Source of the DNA: Panagrolaimus kolymaensis
Taxonomy: Eukaryota > Nematoda > Chromadorea > Rhabditida > Panagrolaimidae
NCBI GenBank assembly: GCA_028622995.1
Contig: JAJQJQ010000024.1
Span: forward strand, 434,001-498,000
Length of the DNA stretch: 64,000 nucleotides
Reading direction: 5' to 3'
Numbering within the stretch: the first letter of the stretch is position 1; each line of letters opens with the position of its first letter. Below the pieces are notes generated by a model. It searched no databases, was not told the origin of the DNA, and worked only from the letters and a program-made list of their open reading frames with translations. The translations under genes were made by a program, and so were the position numbers. Below, piece by piece: positions 38,776 through 50,261 of the stretch.

Positions 38776-39610
38776 AAAAATCACCATTATTCATTCCGTC
38801 ATTATGCAATAATAGATCCAACACCAAAAACAACAAACAAACAAAAAAATGCTGTCACAAAAGAAAAATTTGTGTGTATGTTTGGTAAGTTATCTCACTT
38901 CTCGTAATCCTATTTATTCCAGTTTAAAAAATCTAAAAAAATAGTAACTTTTGTCTTCCATTTTTTAACTCAGTTTTTTTTGGTGAGCACAAAATTTTTT
39001 ATATGACCTATCGACTTATAAGACTTTTTTTAAGTCTTTCTTTAGTCATTACAAAAAAAAAATGAGTAAAAGAAAAAAGACATCTGTCGTTTTAATTCAT
39101 GTTTTTTTTTGCTGCTGCTGATGCCCAATAACTAACTACCCTTCTCTCTTCTTTTCTTGCCATCGATGTTTTTCTTGTTGTAAATGACGAAGAAGAAAAG
39201 AAAGAATTAAAAGAAGGATGGAATTGCGCGTTTTTTTAATATCCTCTTCTTCCTTCTTTCTCGGTTCGCATGATTGAACTTTTAATGTTTTGCCGGCTGT
39301 TTTTAACTAAATTAGCTTCCTCATCTTCCTTCTTGGACAAAAAATGACCATTTTTTTTATTTGTAAAAGAGGATGTTTTTTAAAAAGAACATAAGTGCGA
39401 AAAAAAGAAAGAAAAAAAAATTAACTAATTAGTTTGAATTCACAAAAAAAAAAAAACAAAGAATCTCTGCAGTTTTAAAAAAAGGAAAAATCTTTAAAAC
39501 ATTTTAGTAATTTTTTGATTTGGGTAAACAAAAAATAAAATATTGAAGACATTAATACAGTTTATTTTCTTCTTCCAAGTAATATTAATAAAACAAAATT
39601 TTTCAGTTAA
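37120..39610 (-). repeat. Oriented CAGTTTT motifs in intron 2 and 3' flank, block F
   Basis: Motifs near 37122, 37335, 37881, 38233, 38286, 38554, 38613, 38921, 38972, 39471 and 39558 keep the same + strand CAGTTTT orientation through the long intron of a plus-strand gene and beyond its stop codon. This shows that the array tolerates being transcribed as an intron. Confidence 0.6.
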
Positions 39611-40627
39611 TTAATCCAACAACAATTTGATTCTCAACATGCATACAACAACAACAATCAACAGCATTTTTAATTAAACAAAAAAAAACATCACTGCCAA
39701 CCGAATATATAAATCGGTAACACCATTCTTTTTAATAAATTTTTTTCCCTCTTCCATTTATTTTATTCCATTGTTCCTCCACAGTTTTTTCTTATTCTTC
39801 TCTTACCCCTCTAATTATTATTATTAATTTATTTATAAAACATGATAATATTATTACTCAATAGTTTGTGCAATCACCGTTGAAAACATTCTCTCTTTTT
39901 TGTTTAAATTAGCTTTCCCCTATGCAGCTTTATTTAATTATTTCTCTTTTTTTAACCACCTATTTTATTGTTTCAATGAAATCTTATGATACTCCTCTTC
40001 CTCCTTCCTTTTGAACTCTCTTGTCTCTATTTGATTGACCCTTTAAAAAAGATAAAAATTAATTAACCAATTAAAATTTAATAATATTTATTGTATTTTT
40101 TTTTTTTTTGCAAACTTTTTTTTGCTTCAGGAAATTATTACTTTCTTCTTTTCGTTTGCTTTTTATTGTTATAAAAAAATTGTTTTTTTTAAATTAAATT
40201 TTTGCCAATTTTCTAATATATTTCTTTTCTTCTAAATAAATTACCCCTTTGTCGTCGTCGTTTTTTTGGTACTTTTTACTATTTTAAATGTGCTTTGTTT
40301 TTTTAAAGAAATAAATAAATAATAAATTTAAACTTCAATCAAAAGAAAATTATAAAGCTACCTTAAAAATTGCCTATTCGATAATTAAATCGAGATTGCA
40401 ATCGCCAGAAGAAAAAACTTTCTTTAAAACCAAAGTAATGGTAGCTGCTAAATTATTACAGAGCCTACAGAATATTTGCTAATAAAGCATATTTTAGAAG
40501 TAAAAATTGTTTTAACACAAAGAAAGGCTTTTAAAGGTTATTCACATCAAAACATTTATTCATTTATTTATTTGTATCAACATTCAAAATAATCTTGTAA
40601 AAATTACAAAACATAAAATTCACATTT
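38776..40627. other. Intergenic, AT-rich, no gene seen
   Basis: The spacer between the secreted protein (+) and the Lys-rich membrane protein (-), so it is a convergent 3'-3' interval. Beyond the CAGTTTT motifs that end near 39610 it holds poly(T), TAA repeats and no credible exon. Confidence 0.5.
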
Positions 40628-41818
40628 TCATTGCTTATTCCGGATCATGGTTTTTGATTTTGATTTTTGAGTTGAACTTGCTTCAGTCTAAAATGAGAAT
40701 GAATGGCTTATTATAAGAATATGATAATACGTGAAGCGACTAACTTGAGTTTTTCCTGTAGCTACTTCTTTATTTTGAATACCTTTTTTGCCATCATTCT
40801 TTCCAGAAAGTTTACTACTTGAAGCTTCTTCTTTTGTTGCTGTATTTTGAGTTGTTTTTGAACCACCAGTTTTTGAAGAAGGTTTTGATTTTTCTTCTTT
40901 TGTATTTTGAGTTGTTTTTGAGCCTTCCTTTATTTTACCAGAAATTTTAGTTTTTGATATTTCTTCATTTTGCGTTGTTTGTGATCTCTTTACAGAAAGT
41001 TTAGATTTTGGAGCTTCATCCTTTGTATTCTGAGTTGTTCTTGTGCCATCATTCGTTCTATAAAATTTTGAGTTTGAAGTATTATTTGGACTTGATTTTT
41101 CTTGCTTTGCTTTACCATTTGCTAATGAAGGTTTCTGAAAAATCAAAGTTAAAGTATATCTGTAGTAACAAAAAAGCCACAAGTTCCATATTGAGCAACA
41201 AAAAATCAAACTAACATCTCGTTTCTGTTTAAGGACATTTTCCATTGCTTTCTTTTGAACTTGTTCATCATCCATTTTTTCAATAGCTAGCTTTGAAACT
41301 TCTTCTTTAACATTCGAAGGTTCTATAGGTTCATTTGGCACAGGCGTCGAGGGTTGTTGTTTATCATTCTGACCTCTAAAAAAGTAAAATGTGATATGTA
41401 TGTACTATTGAATGTGATTAAAGGAAAAGAAAGCTTACGTTTCACCATTTTGCATTTGATTCAAAAGAACTTGATGAGATATTAAGAATGAACCATCATC
41501 TTTTTCGGATATTACCTTTTTCTGAAAAAAAAGAGCAGTTAAAATAGATCAATAAAAAAACACATTAAGCAAGGTTCTATCGACCTTTCTCACAACATCG
41601 ACCAAACCACCAAACACAAAAGTTTGTTAATTTCCAAGAAAAGAAACCCTAAAGACTTAAAATAAAATAAAAAATCATACCTTGGAAGCCGTCTTCTTTT
41701 TACATGAGAAAATAACAATTGTAATAATTTGAGCCGTTGCAAACATACCAAGTAATAAATAAAATACATACATAAATGGAAAAATTTCAACAACAGCAAT
41801 CCATGACGATGACATCAT
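40628..41818 (-). CDS. Single-pass membrane protein with Lys/Thr/Gln repeats, 276 aa
   Basis: Five exons (minus): 41818-41681, 41521-41439, 41375-41216, 41134-40745, 40687-40628; junctions are canonical and the frame is continuous. The N-terminus contains one hydrophobic segment (~residues 6-37, YVFYLLLGMFATAQIITIVIF) followed by CKKK, so a type III or signal-anchor topology with a cytosolic tail is likely. The rest is charged and low complexity, with at least four repeats of the form SKTTQNTKEE/SSKLSGK (~residues 150-245). No family was recognised. The repeat is Lys/Thr/Gln/Asn-rich without hydrophobic core residues, so it is probably disordered. There is an alternative ATG three bases downstream. 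Confidence 0.72.
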
Positions 41819-42579
41819 TTGAAAGTAAAACTTTTAACGTTTCATAAATCCTCGTTTCAAAATGATGACAAAAGAAAAAAATCAAAGTTTATTCAAATTT
41901 TGTTACATTTTTTTCTCAAAGTAAAGGGAAGATTGTCAACGGGCTTGAATATTTTTTTGTCTGACATGTGTTGAGAAAACAGATAAGCTTATTTTATAAT
42001 GCTGGAGCATTAGATAAAAGCTTCAATAAAATGAATCACATCAATCATTGGGAACAGTTTTTATCAAGGAATTAAAAGCGCATTAGCCTTTGTCCTAAGA
42101 AACGCGATATTACCTTGGATGGCGAAAACCTATTAGTTACCACTAAATCCCTATGGTTTTTAGTCAAAGGCTAGTCTTTAAATTATTATCACTAAGACCT
42201 GGTCGAAAATGACGCATGATGTTTATCGTGATAGTGGCGTCTAGATATTTCAATCCTCATGGATAATAATGGTATACTTATGTTGGCTATAATTAATACT
42301 TTATAGCTAAATAGATATTAACTAAAGAGTAACATAATATGAAGAAAACAAAATGTGTAAAAATGTTCAAAAAATTATCTTACGTACATAAAAAGTTTTT
42401 TGAAAGAAAAAGCAAGCAAAATTTGAAGCAACTTTGGTTTTTAAAGCGAATATTACAGTTTACTTTCGCTTGTTTTTATGATTTCAAACTTTTTTTGTTC
42501 GTCGAACATTTTTTCATTTTTCTGTCAATATTTTTCACTGCTGCTGTGAAAGTGACATTGCTGTTTTGTTAAACAAAAA
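41819..42579. other. Divergent intergenic region
   Basis: This separates the start codons of the Lys-rich membrane protein (-) and actinin copy 1 (+). The open frame at 42339-42572 is Phe/Lys-rich and ends just before the actinin ATG; I regard it as accidental. No other gene was seen. Confidence 0.45.
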
Positions 42580-45500
42580 ATGTCTAGTTTTCGAAGTGAT
42601 CGAACTGAATCAAATACATCATCAACGAAAGCTTCATCGTATAATCCTGAAGAAGAAGGGATTCGTGAAGGTTTACTTGATCCTGCATGGCAAAATCAAC
42701 AGAAAAAAGTATGGTTTATATTTTTACCGTTGAGTATGAGAAGATGTCATACTTTTTTTTATCAAACCTTTGATAAAACGATGACATTTGTTTTTTACAA
42801 AGAATTTTTCATCAAGTAATAATTTTATGTTTTTAGACGTTTACTGCTTGGGTCAACAGTCATCTTCGTAAAGTCGGTACAAACATCGAGGTTCTAGAAG
42901 AAGATTTTCAAAATGGTATTTTTCTTATTTGTCTTTCATAATTATCTATTAATTTTAGGCCTTAAACTCATGCTCCTCCTTGAAGTTATCTCCGGTGAAT
43001 CTCTACCAAGGCCTGATCGTGGTAAAATGCGGTTCCATCAAATTGCAAATGTGAACAAAGCTCTTGAATATATTGAATCCAAAGGTGTCAAGCTCGTTTC
43101 CATTGGAGCTGAAGGTACACATCCATTTATTTTTATTAGTATACTTACCAAAATCCGTTTTAGAAATTGTTGATGGAAATGTAAAAATGACTCTGGGCCT
43201 CATTTGGACTATCATTCTTCGTTTCGCTATACAAGATATTAGCGTCGGCGAACTTTCTGCTCGTGGTGGTTTGCTCTTATGGTGTCAAAGAAAAACAGCT
43301 CCATATGATAACGTCAATGTTAGAAACTTCAACACTTCATGGAAAGATGGTCTTGCATTTTGTGCTTTGATACATCGCCATCGCCCGGAACTTATTGATT
43401 ATTCAAAGCTTTCAAAATCTGATCCAATCCGCAACCTAAATCTTGCTTTCGACACTGCTGAAAAACATCTGGATATTCCAAAAATGTTAGAAGCTGAAGG
43501 TAATGTTTATGTCAAAAATAGTTTTAATCGTGTTTGAATTGCTCTTTAATTTTGTTTTATTTTGTCTATCATATCATTACTAATTCTTTAATATTTTAGT
43601 TATGGTGAATACTCTAATTCCTGATGAAAAAGCTATTATGACTTACGTCTCGTCTTTCTATCATAGCTTCCTTGGAATGCATAAGGTAATTAATTTTGAC
43701 ATTCCTTTTTTTTCTCCTTCACCTTTACTAAACATTTTCCTTTACCTTATTGAGATATGTCTTTATTATACTATAAATATCTTTTTTTAAACTTTGATAT
43801 GATATTAACTGTTAACTTTTTAGGCTGAAACTGCTGCCAACCGTATTTCTCGTGTTCTCAAGTTTAATCAAGAAAATGAAAAGCTCATGGAAGATTATGA
43901 AAGCCTCACAAACGACGTACGTTTACTTAATTATTTCTAACTTTCTTTAGTTTACATTCTGCTTTTTTAGCTTTTGATCTGGATCAATCGATGGATGCCA
44001 TGGTTATCAAATCGTTCAAATGATAATACTTCTGAAGATGTAAAGAAGAAACTGGATGATTTTCGTCAATATCGTACACATGAAAAGCCTCCAAGAATTG
44101 AAGAAAAAGGAAAGCTGGAAACTCTTTTCAACACTCTTCAAACTCGACTTCGATTGAGTAATCGTCCAGCTTTTCTTCCAACTGAAGGTCATTTAATCAA
44201 GGATATCAATGGTGCGTGGAATTCATTGGAGCAATCTGAAAAGGGCTTTGAAGACTGGTTGATTTCTGAAATGATTCGTCTTGAACGTCTTGATCATCTT
44301 GCTGAGAAATTTCGACGCAAATGTGAATTATATGATGAATGGGTTAATGGTAAAGAAGGATATCTTCGTTCAAATGATTTTCGTTCATCCAATGTTTATG
44401 CTATTAAAGCTCTTCGCAAACGTCACGAAGCCTTTGAATCTGATTTACAAGCTCATGAAGAACGTGTTCAACAAATTAGTGGTATTTGTCGTCAACTCAA
44501 TGAAATGCGATATCCTAAAATTGGTCCAATCAATGATAAATGTCAACAAATTGTTGATCAATGGAATCGTTTGAATTCACTTTCAGCTGAACGTCGACAA
44601 CGTCTTGAAGAAATTGAAAAAATCACCGAACATTTGGATAATCTTCATCTCCAATATGCAAAGAAAGTGGCGCCTTTCAATAATTGGATTGATTCGGTTC
44701 GAGAAGATTTGGTTGATATGTTGATTGTACATGATATGTCTACCATCGAACAACTTCTCAAAACTCATAATCATTTCAAATCCACTATGCCTGATGCTGA
44801 ACATGGATATGATGGTTTGATGGAATTGGATCGACAAATGTCTCAACTTATTGATTCAAATGGTCTTGATCGAAATTTGTTGAAAAATCCTTACACGGAT
44901 TTAACAACTCAATTTATTCATCGTAAATGGAAAGAAGTATTGGATTTAATTCCACGTCGTGATAATCTCCTTCAACAAGAACTTCATAAACAACAATCAA
45001 ATGAACGTCTTCGTCAAGGATTCAAAGAAAAAGCAGAGCATATTGGTCCATGGTTGGAAAAACAATTGGAACAAGTTTTATCCATTGGTGGTCGAACATC
45101 TCTTGAACAAACTATTGTTCATCTCAAAAACATCCAACAACAAAGTTATAATTACAAACCTAAAATTGATGAATTGGAACATATTCATCAAAAAATGCAA
45201 GAAAACTTTGTATTTGATAATATTGGAACTCGTTACTCAATGGAATCTCTTCGAGTTGGATGGGAATCTCTTATGACTTCAATTAATCGTGTCATTTCTG
45301 AATGTGAAAATCAAGTATGTTTTCCTTCTTTACATTATTTATTTGTTAATTATTGATTTTTTAGATCCTCCTTCGCGATTCTAAAGGAATTACTGAAGAA
45401 CAACTCAACGAATATCGTGGATCCTTCAATCATTTTGATCGTGATCGTTCTGGACTTGATCATGAACAACTCAAATCCTGCCTCATATCTCTTGGACAAG

Positions 45501-45883
45501 ATATTCGACCTGGTTATGAAGGGGATCAAGAAATGCAACGTATTATTTCTCTTGTTGATCCAAATCACATGGGACGTGTTTCATTTGAAGCTTTTGTGGA
45601 TTTTATGACTCGTGAGAATGCTGATGCTGATACCGTGGAACAAATGATCAATTCATTCAGAATTTTATCTCTTGGAAAGGTATGCAACCATTAATATTAT
45701 TATTTTGGAACTTCTTATTCTAATTTTTTTAAGCCTTTTATTACTGTTGATGAACTACGTCGTGAATTGCCTCCACATGAAGCTGATTACTGCATTCGAA
45801 GAATGGAAAAATTCCGTGATCCATCTGCTCCCAATAATGCATATGATTATGTTGCATTCAGTCGAAGTTTTTATAGTCAATAA
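42580..45883 (+). CDS. Alpha-actinin, divergent copy 1 (895 aa)
   Basis: Nine exons: 42580-42708, 42837-42915, 42959-43114, 43164-43499, 43600-43685, 43824-43916, 43971-45314, 45365-45679, 45734-45883. The phase is continuous and the product is 895 aa, close to the usual ~890. A 36-residue Ser/Glu-rich N-terminus is followed by two calponin-homology domains ([33 protein letters not shown]) forming the actin-binding domain. Four spectrin repeats lie at ~280-710, encoded mostly by the large exon 7. C-terminal EF-hands follow ([13 protein letters not shown], where loop position 12 is Leu, so Ca2+ binding is doubtful) and then the Ca-insensitive EF domain. Alpha-actinin is an antiparallel dimer that cross-links F-actin in muscle dense bodies/Z-discs and the cortex. 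The N-terminus departs from the conserved actinin start more than copy 2 does. AATAAA is at 45942-45947. Confidence 0.95.
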
Positions 45884-45955
45884 GTTAATAATATTCTCTT
45901 CTCTGTGTTTCCTTTTGTTATTATGTAAAAATGTGCCTCAAAATAAATAAAATTT
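44100..45955 (+). repeat. Inverted duplicate arm 1, nearly identical to 58540-60390
   Basis: From about base 44100 the exon 7 sequence, introns 7 and 8, exons 8 and 9 and the 3'UTR start match the minus strand of 58540-60390 almost base for base by eye. Intron 7 is identical over its full length. Upstream of 44100 the match falls to ordinary paralogue level with several silent and replacement differences, apart from intron 3, which is also identical (43115-43163). Confidence 0.85.
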
Positions 45956-46905
45956 TCTATGTTTCATATAATTTGTCTTTTTTTTTGTGAATTTTCTTTA
46001 CAACAGCTCCTAAACATTTCATTTTTCCTTTTTTTATTATTTCCTTAAAGAGTTGATAAAGAAGCAAAAAAATGTCTCAACTTAGACAACAATGATGATC
46101 ATCAAATTCATGACAATTAAATAAACAGTACTTTCATAATAAATATGTGAGAATTTTAAAGCACGAACTTAAACAACAATGGAAATGACCTATAAATATG
46201 TGAACAGCGGAATCCAATCGGCTTTCGAAGCTTGGAAAAAGCTTTTACTGTAATTTTTCTGTGTCAAAAAGAAAAGAAAATATTCTCGACGCGATTTTAC
46301 GAAACTTTTTGATGAAAATTTTCCAAAGATTTTAAAATAACTTTGACATCAAACAAATTTCCCATTTTTCTAGTCGTTATCAATCAAAGTTCTAAAAAAT
46401 TTACGTTTTTTATTTATTGTTCGTTAAATTTTTTCATGAATTTTATTTATGCTTTCTAATAGGACAAAATCTACCAATAAATGAATAATGCCCATTTTCC
46501 ACTATTTTGAACCTTTATTTCGATATTCAAAAAAGCTTTTTCTTCCCCGGTTTATTTTTTTAAGGCTATTAATTATGAACAATGTATACGATTTCTTATT
46601 GCTAACGTAGTACTTTGTTATCTTTTTCGATATTTTCCTGATTTACTAATTCCATTATTTTGTAAAAAGTTATTATCCTTTTGATTATTATAGTTTGATT
46701 TATTCTCTGAGGGTCTTTCATAGGTCAATTCAAGCTTTAGTCTTATATTTACGCGTTTCTCATTCTTTTCGTTCCATTTGATTATCAGCCGCTTTTAGCT
46801 TTTTGTATATAATTTTTGCGAGTTTTTTTTTTAACTTTAACCTTCTTTTGAATCATCTTTATTTATTTCAGGTTATCATTTTCTTAACCCTGAAAACGAA
46901 GGAGT
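45884..46905. other. Intergenic, 3' end of actinin copy 1 and promoter of the next gene
   Basis: It holds the actinin polyadenylation signal (45942) and then AT-rich spacer. A TTTATTTCAG acceptor at 46862-46871 is the likely trans-splice site of the following gene. No exon was recognised. Confidence 0.5.
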
Positions 46906-49014
46906 ATGTTTCCAACAGCTGGTGGGCGTCGATCTCTTCGAACTCGAACGAGCGTTCGATATTATTCACCTGAGCCGACGAAAAACTTACATTCTGATCA
47001 GGTTTGTTTAGAGCTTTAGTTATCAAATTAATAGCTTATGTATTTTTAGCCAAGTACAGATACTTCAATCACAAAGAAAGAAAAGGAACGCAAAAAGAGA
47101 GAATATGGGAAAACTGAAGAAGATAAAACTTCTGCTGCAGCAAAGAGACCAAAGGTGAGTCATACCTTTCATTTGTCTTTCTTTTTTTTAAATTGAATTT
47201 TTCAGAATATCGAACAAGAAAAAAGCAATACACGTAAATCAATGCCATGTGAAAGCCGTATTCCATCAAGAAATACTAATGACTCTGGTAATCATTCATT
47301 AGATATGAGTATCGATGCTGAATATCAACCACCACCTTTTATGTCTTCTTTTTCAAGTAGTGCTGCTTTTACTCTTGAATCACAAAATGCTCCATTAAAT
47401 CCTCCTCCCAGAAGGAGCAAAAGTCTAACTCTTCGTATTCGTTTAAATTCGCAAAGTCCAGCTTCATCTACTTGCTCGTCTTCCTTATCAATGAATAAAC
47501 AGAATGAAGTTTTTATTGAACAAGTTGCTCCACAAAATACTGTTGAAAGTTGTAATCTCTCTCCCGTTGGAAATCCATCAACTGCTCGTTTATCTTCGTC
47601 ATCAATGAATAATACTGCTTTTCTCGAACAAGTTGCTCCACAAAATAATGTTGAAAGCAATAATCTTACTCCTGTTAGAAATCCTTCAACTGCTCGTTTA
47701 TCTTCATCATCAATGAATAATGCTGCTTTCCTCGAACAAGTTGTTTCACACAAGCCTATTGGAGGCATACAAAACCTTTTTCTTCTTCATCAATTGAATC
47801 CAGAGTTGTTTAAAAATGCTGTACAAAAGCCGGAAATAATTGATGATGGTTTTGTGGTCCCTATCACTTTGTAAGTTTCAAAAAATTTTGAAGTCATATT
47901 TTAATTGTTTGTTTTAGGTTTGATGGAACTCATGTATCTTTAAGTCCACTTAAAACTGTTTCATCTTATTTTCAAGCAGCTGATGACGCGGCAAAAAGAA
48001 TCATCGATGGACTTGCAACAGAATCATCTTTACTTTATCGCAATTTCGATGTTCTTGAATGTCCATTATTTCAAAAACCTCGTATTTCCATTGATGATGC
48101 TTGGGATAAAGCTAGTTATATGTATGGGCTTATGGGACCAACTGTTCTTCCAATTATTCTTCATCTCATCAAGCAACAACATTTGCTGGAAGAAAAATTT
48201 GCTAATAATCCTTCAGCGCTTTTCTGTTTCACCTTTATGATGGTTTCAACTTTTCATGAACAAATTATGCCTGTTTTAAGCTCTCAAATCAATCTCACAC
48301 ATTCATGGATTCTTCATACACTTGAACAACCTTTTATTCGAGCTTATCTTAATCTTGCTAAATGGATGAAATATTTCGTAAGTTTCCTTTTGTTTATTTC
48401 TGTTAAAACTTTGTATGTTTTAGGAACCACGAATGGCTTCAAACTTTCAAGTTGATCCATCTGTATCAACTTACAAAATTGCTAATGATTTCATCGATGG
48501 AATGGTTATTGATCCATATGCTTTTTTCATCACTGATCTCAAGCCTCGTCCATTTAGTGGAAAGAATTCAATTTATGTCCTTTTTCCATTTCATTCATTG
48601 AAAAAAGACAAACTCAATCTTGGTGCTTTACTTTTCCATGGTTTGAATGCTCTTGGTTGTGAAGTTCAACAACTTCCTTATGACAAAGAAGATGATCTTC
48701 AGAAACGATATGAAGAAATCAAACAATCTGATCCAAAAGCAATGGTTTTCAAAGCTTGCATGTTCCTTCAAGAATCTCGTTCTTCTCCTACTTTTGGTTC
48801 AATGTGTTTCTCGTATGATCTCTTGATTCAATCTTTTGAAAGATCCCAAAATGGTTTTCCTAATAAGCTTTCAATAATTACAAGAAATTGTGATGGATCT
48901 ATGGTTAATCAAGATACTCTCGTCAATAATAATATTACTCCTGCATGCCTGAGCCGATACTATTTGGAACAAATCTCGACGTTTTTCAAAGAATTTATTA
49001 ATTCTCAACAATAG
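46906..49014 (+). CDS. Hypothetical nuclear-type protein with 36-aa tandem repeats, 638 aa
   Basis: Exons 46906-47001, 47050-47154, 47206-47870, 47918-48377 and 48424-49014; GT/AG and phase checked. The N-terminus is basic (RRSLRTRTSVRY; KKEKERKKREYGK), suggesting nucleic-acid or nuclear localisation. Residues ~110-285 are Ser/Asn/Pro-rich and contain three tandem units of exactly 108 bp (starts near 47518, 47626 and 47734) with the core EQVAPQN..VES.NL.PV.NPSTARLSS. The C-terminal ~350 residues look globular and mostly helical (SYMYGLMGPTVLPIILHLIK; FTFMMVSTFHEQIMPVL), ending in an alpha/beta-like part (NSIYVLFPFHSL). I do not recognise a family. AATAAA is at 49072-49077. Its 3' flank resembles that of the gene at 52489. 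Confidence 0.72.
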
Positions 49015-49814
49015 TGAATATTTTATTAATTTATTTTTTATGAATGTTTTTTGTTAAGTTAGGTTTGTAATAATAAATTTAAATATGTGTTTATGTTTTT
49101 GATAACCATTTTCTAATTTTTTATACCTTTTCTTCTATGTACTAGCTTATCTTTGTATTAGTTTGAATACTTTTCTTTTTGATTCTTTTTTTGCAATTAA
49201 CTGTTTATAAAATAAAGTGCATTTCTTTTTTCTTGTATTCTTTTTTAAATCGAGGCATATTTGGTCAATAAGTGTACGTATACGTACAAATGATAAGCTA
49301 ATTTATAATGTTCTAATACTTATTACATCAAACCTTCTAAGTAGCATGTGTAGCTTGGTATAAAAGTATGCAGGAATTACTCCTTTTAACTCTTTAATAA
49401 TTCATCCTATTTCTAATTTATAAACCCAATATAAGCATATGAAATTATCCTTGATGACCAAAAATCCAAAACCAATTTTAGTTATGATGACTAATCAAGT
49501 TGCTTCGACGGTAAAAGATGATTTGGTTATTCATACTCTTTTCAGCGACCCTGTTTTCAATAAATAAAAATAACATATGTAAGTGGAGATGATTTTGTTT
49601 AGTTTTTGAACATATTAATTTTTTAAAGTTTTTGTTTGATTAGTGTTACAGCTTGCCTTTTTTTTAACACAAAAAGTAAAACCACAAAATCCGTAAGCAT
49701 CAAGCCTGTTTTATGAGAAATTCCACCTATTACTTATCCTGTTTTTGGTTTAGCACCAAATTCCGTATGCTTATTATTTTTTATGATCTTAACATTAACT
49801 TTAAACATTTTTAG
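49015..49814. other. Intergenic with possible unresolved 5' exons
   Basis: The first ~230 bases contain 3'-flank sequence shared with 54235-54345. A 42-codon frame at 49440-49565 and short GT/AG-bounded pieces (e.g. 49754-49764) could be 5' exons of the Tyr/Pro-rich gene that follows, but I cannot assemble a convincing model. A 16-bp perfect palindrome lies at 49273-49288. Confidence 0.4.
49273..49288. other. 16-bp perfect palindrome TGTACGTATACGTACA
   Basis: An exact two-fold symmetric sequence with no loop, in AT-rich intergenic DNA 3' of the unknown gene. It might be a dimeric transcription-factor site. There is nothing else to support function. Confidence 0.45.
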
Positions 49815-50164
49815 ACTCCTTATGGGGCTTGTCCTTTAAACTCTCTTCATCATCATCATGTTGCTGGTTATGGTAATCCTCCAGGAAGCTATTCAAGTGG
49901 ATACAGCAATGCAAGTTCAATCAATCCATATCAAAATGCTGGTGTTGGCCGCTATATTCCATCTCAAGTTTCCATGGTTGATATTCATCAACTTCCTAAT
50001 GTATTTTGTGAAAATTATGTTAATGTTCCACCAGCTTTCACTCAAGTTCATACACCATACAATCCTTCACCTTACACAAGTGGAAGTGATGTAAGTTTTT
50101 GATTTTATTTTATAATTATATTACAAAGTTTTATTTTCAGTTATCCGGCAAATCAATGCGCTAA
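49815..50164 (+). CDS. 3' part of a Tyr/Pro/Asn-rich hypothetical gene (partial)
   Basis: Two exons, 49815-50090 and 50141-50164, are joined by a 50-nt GT/AG intron in phase 0 and end in TAA. The peptide is rich in Tyr, Pro, Ser, Asn and His (LHHHHVAGYGNPPGSYSSGY; YNPSPYTSGSD), like a low-complexity transactivation or RNA-binding tail. Upstream exons are unresolved. It lacks any recognised domain. It could be a fragment of a larger gene, like its neighbour the MCM2 fragment. Confidence 0.45.
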
Positions 50165-50261
50165 ACCTAATTGCTTTTATTGATGACTAAAATGGTATTG
50201 CGTCTGATTTTTCAAAGATCCTAAATCTGATTAACTCAAATACGTCGTTCAAATTCAACAA

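Noticed and set aside
1680..39610. CAGTTTT arrays as the C. elegans piRNA (Ruby) motif or a CRISPR array
   Set aside because: The motif is not CTGTTTCA, and spacing, spacer length and repeat length vary too much for CRISPR. A new small-RNA motif is proposed only as a hypothesis.
42339..42572. Small gene just upstream of actinin copy 1
   Set aside because: Phe/Lys-rich frame without domain or splice support; it is more likely promoter sequence.
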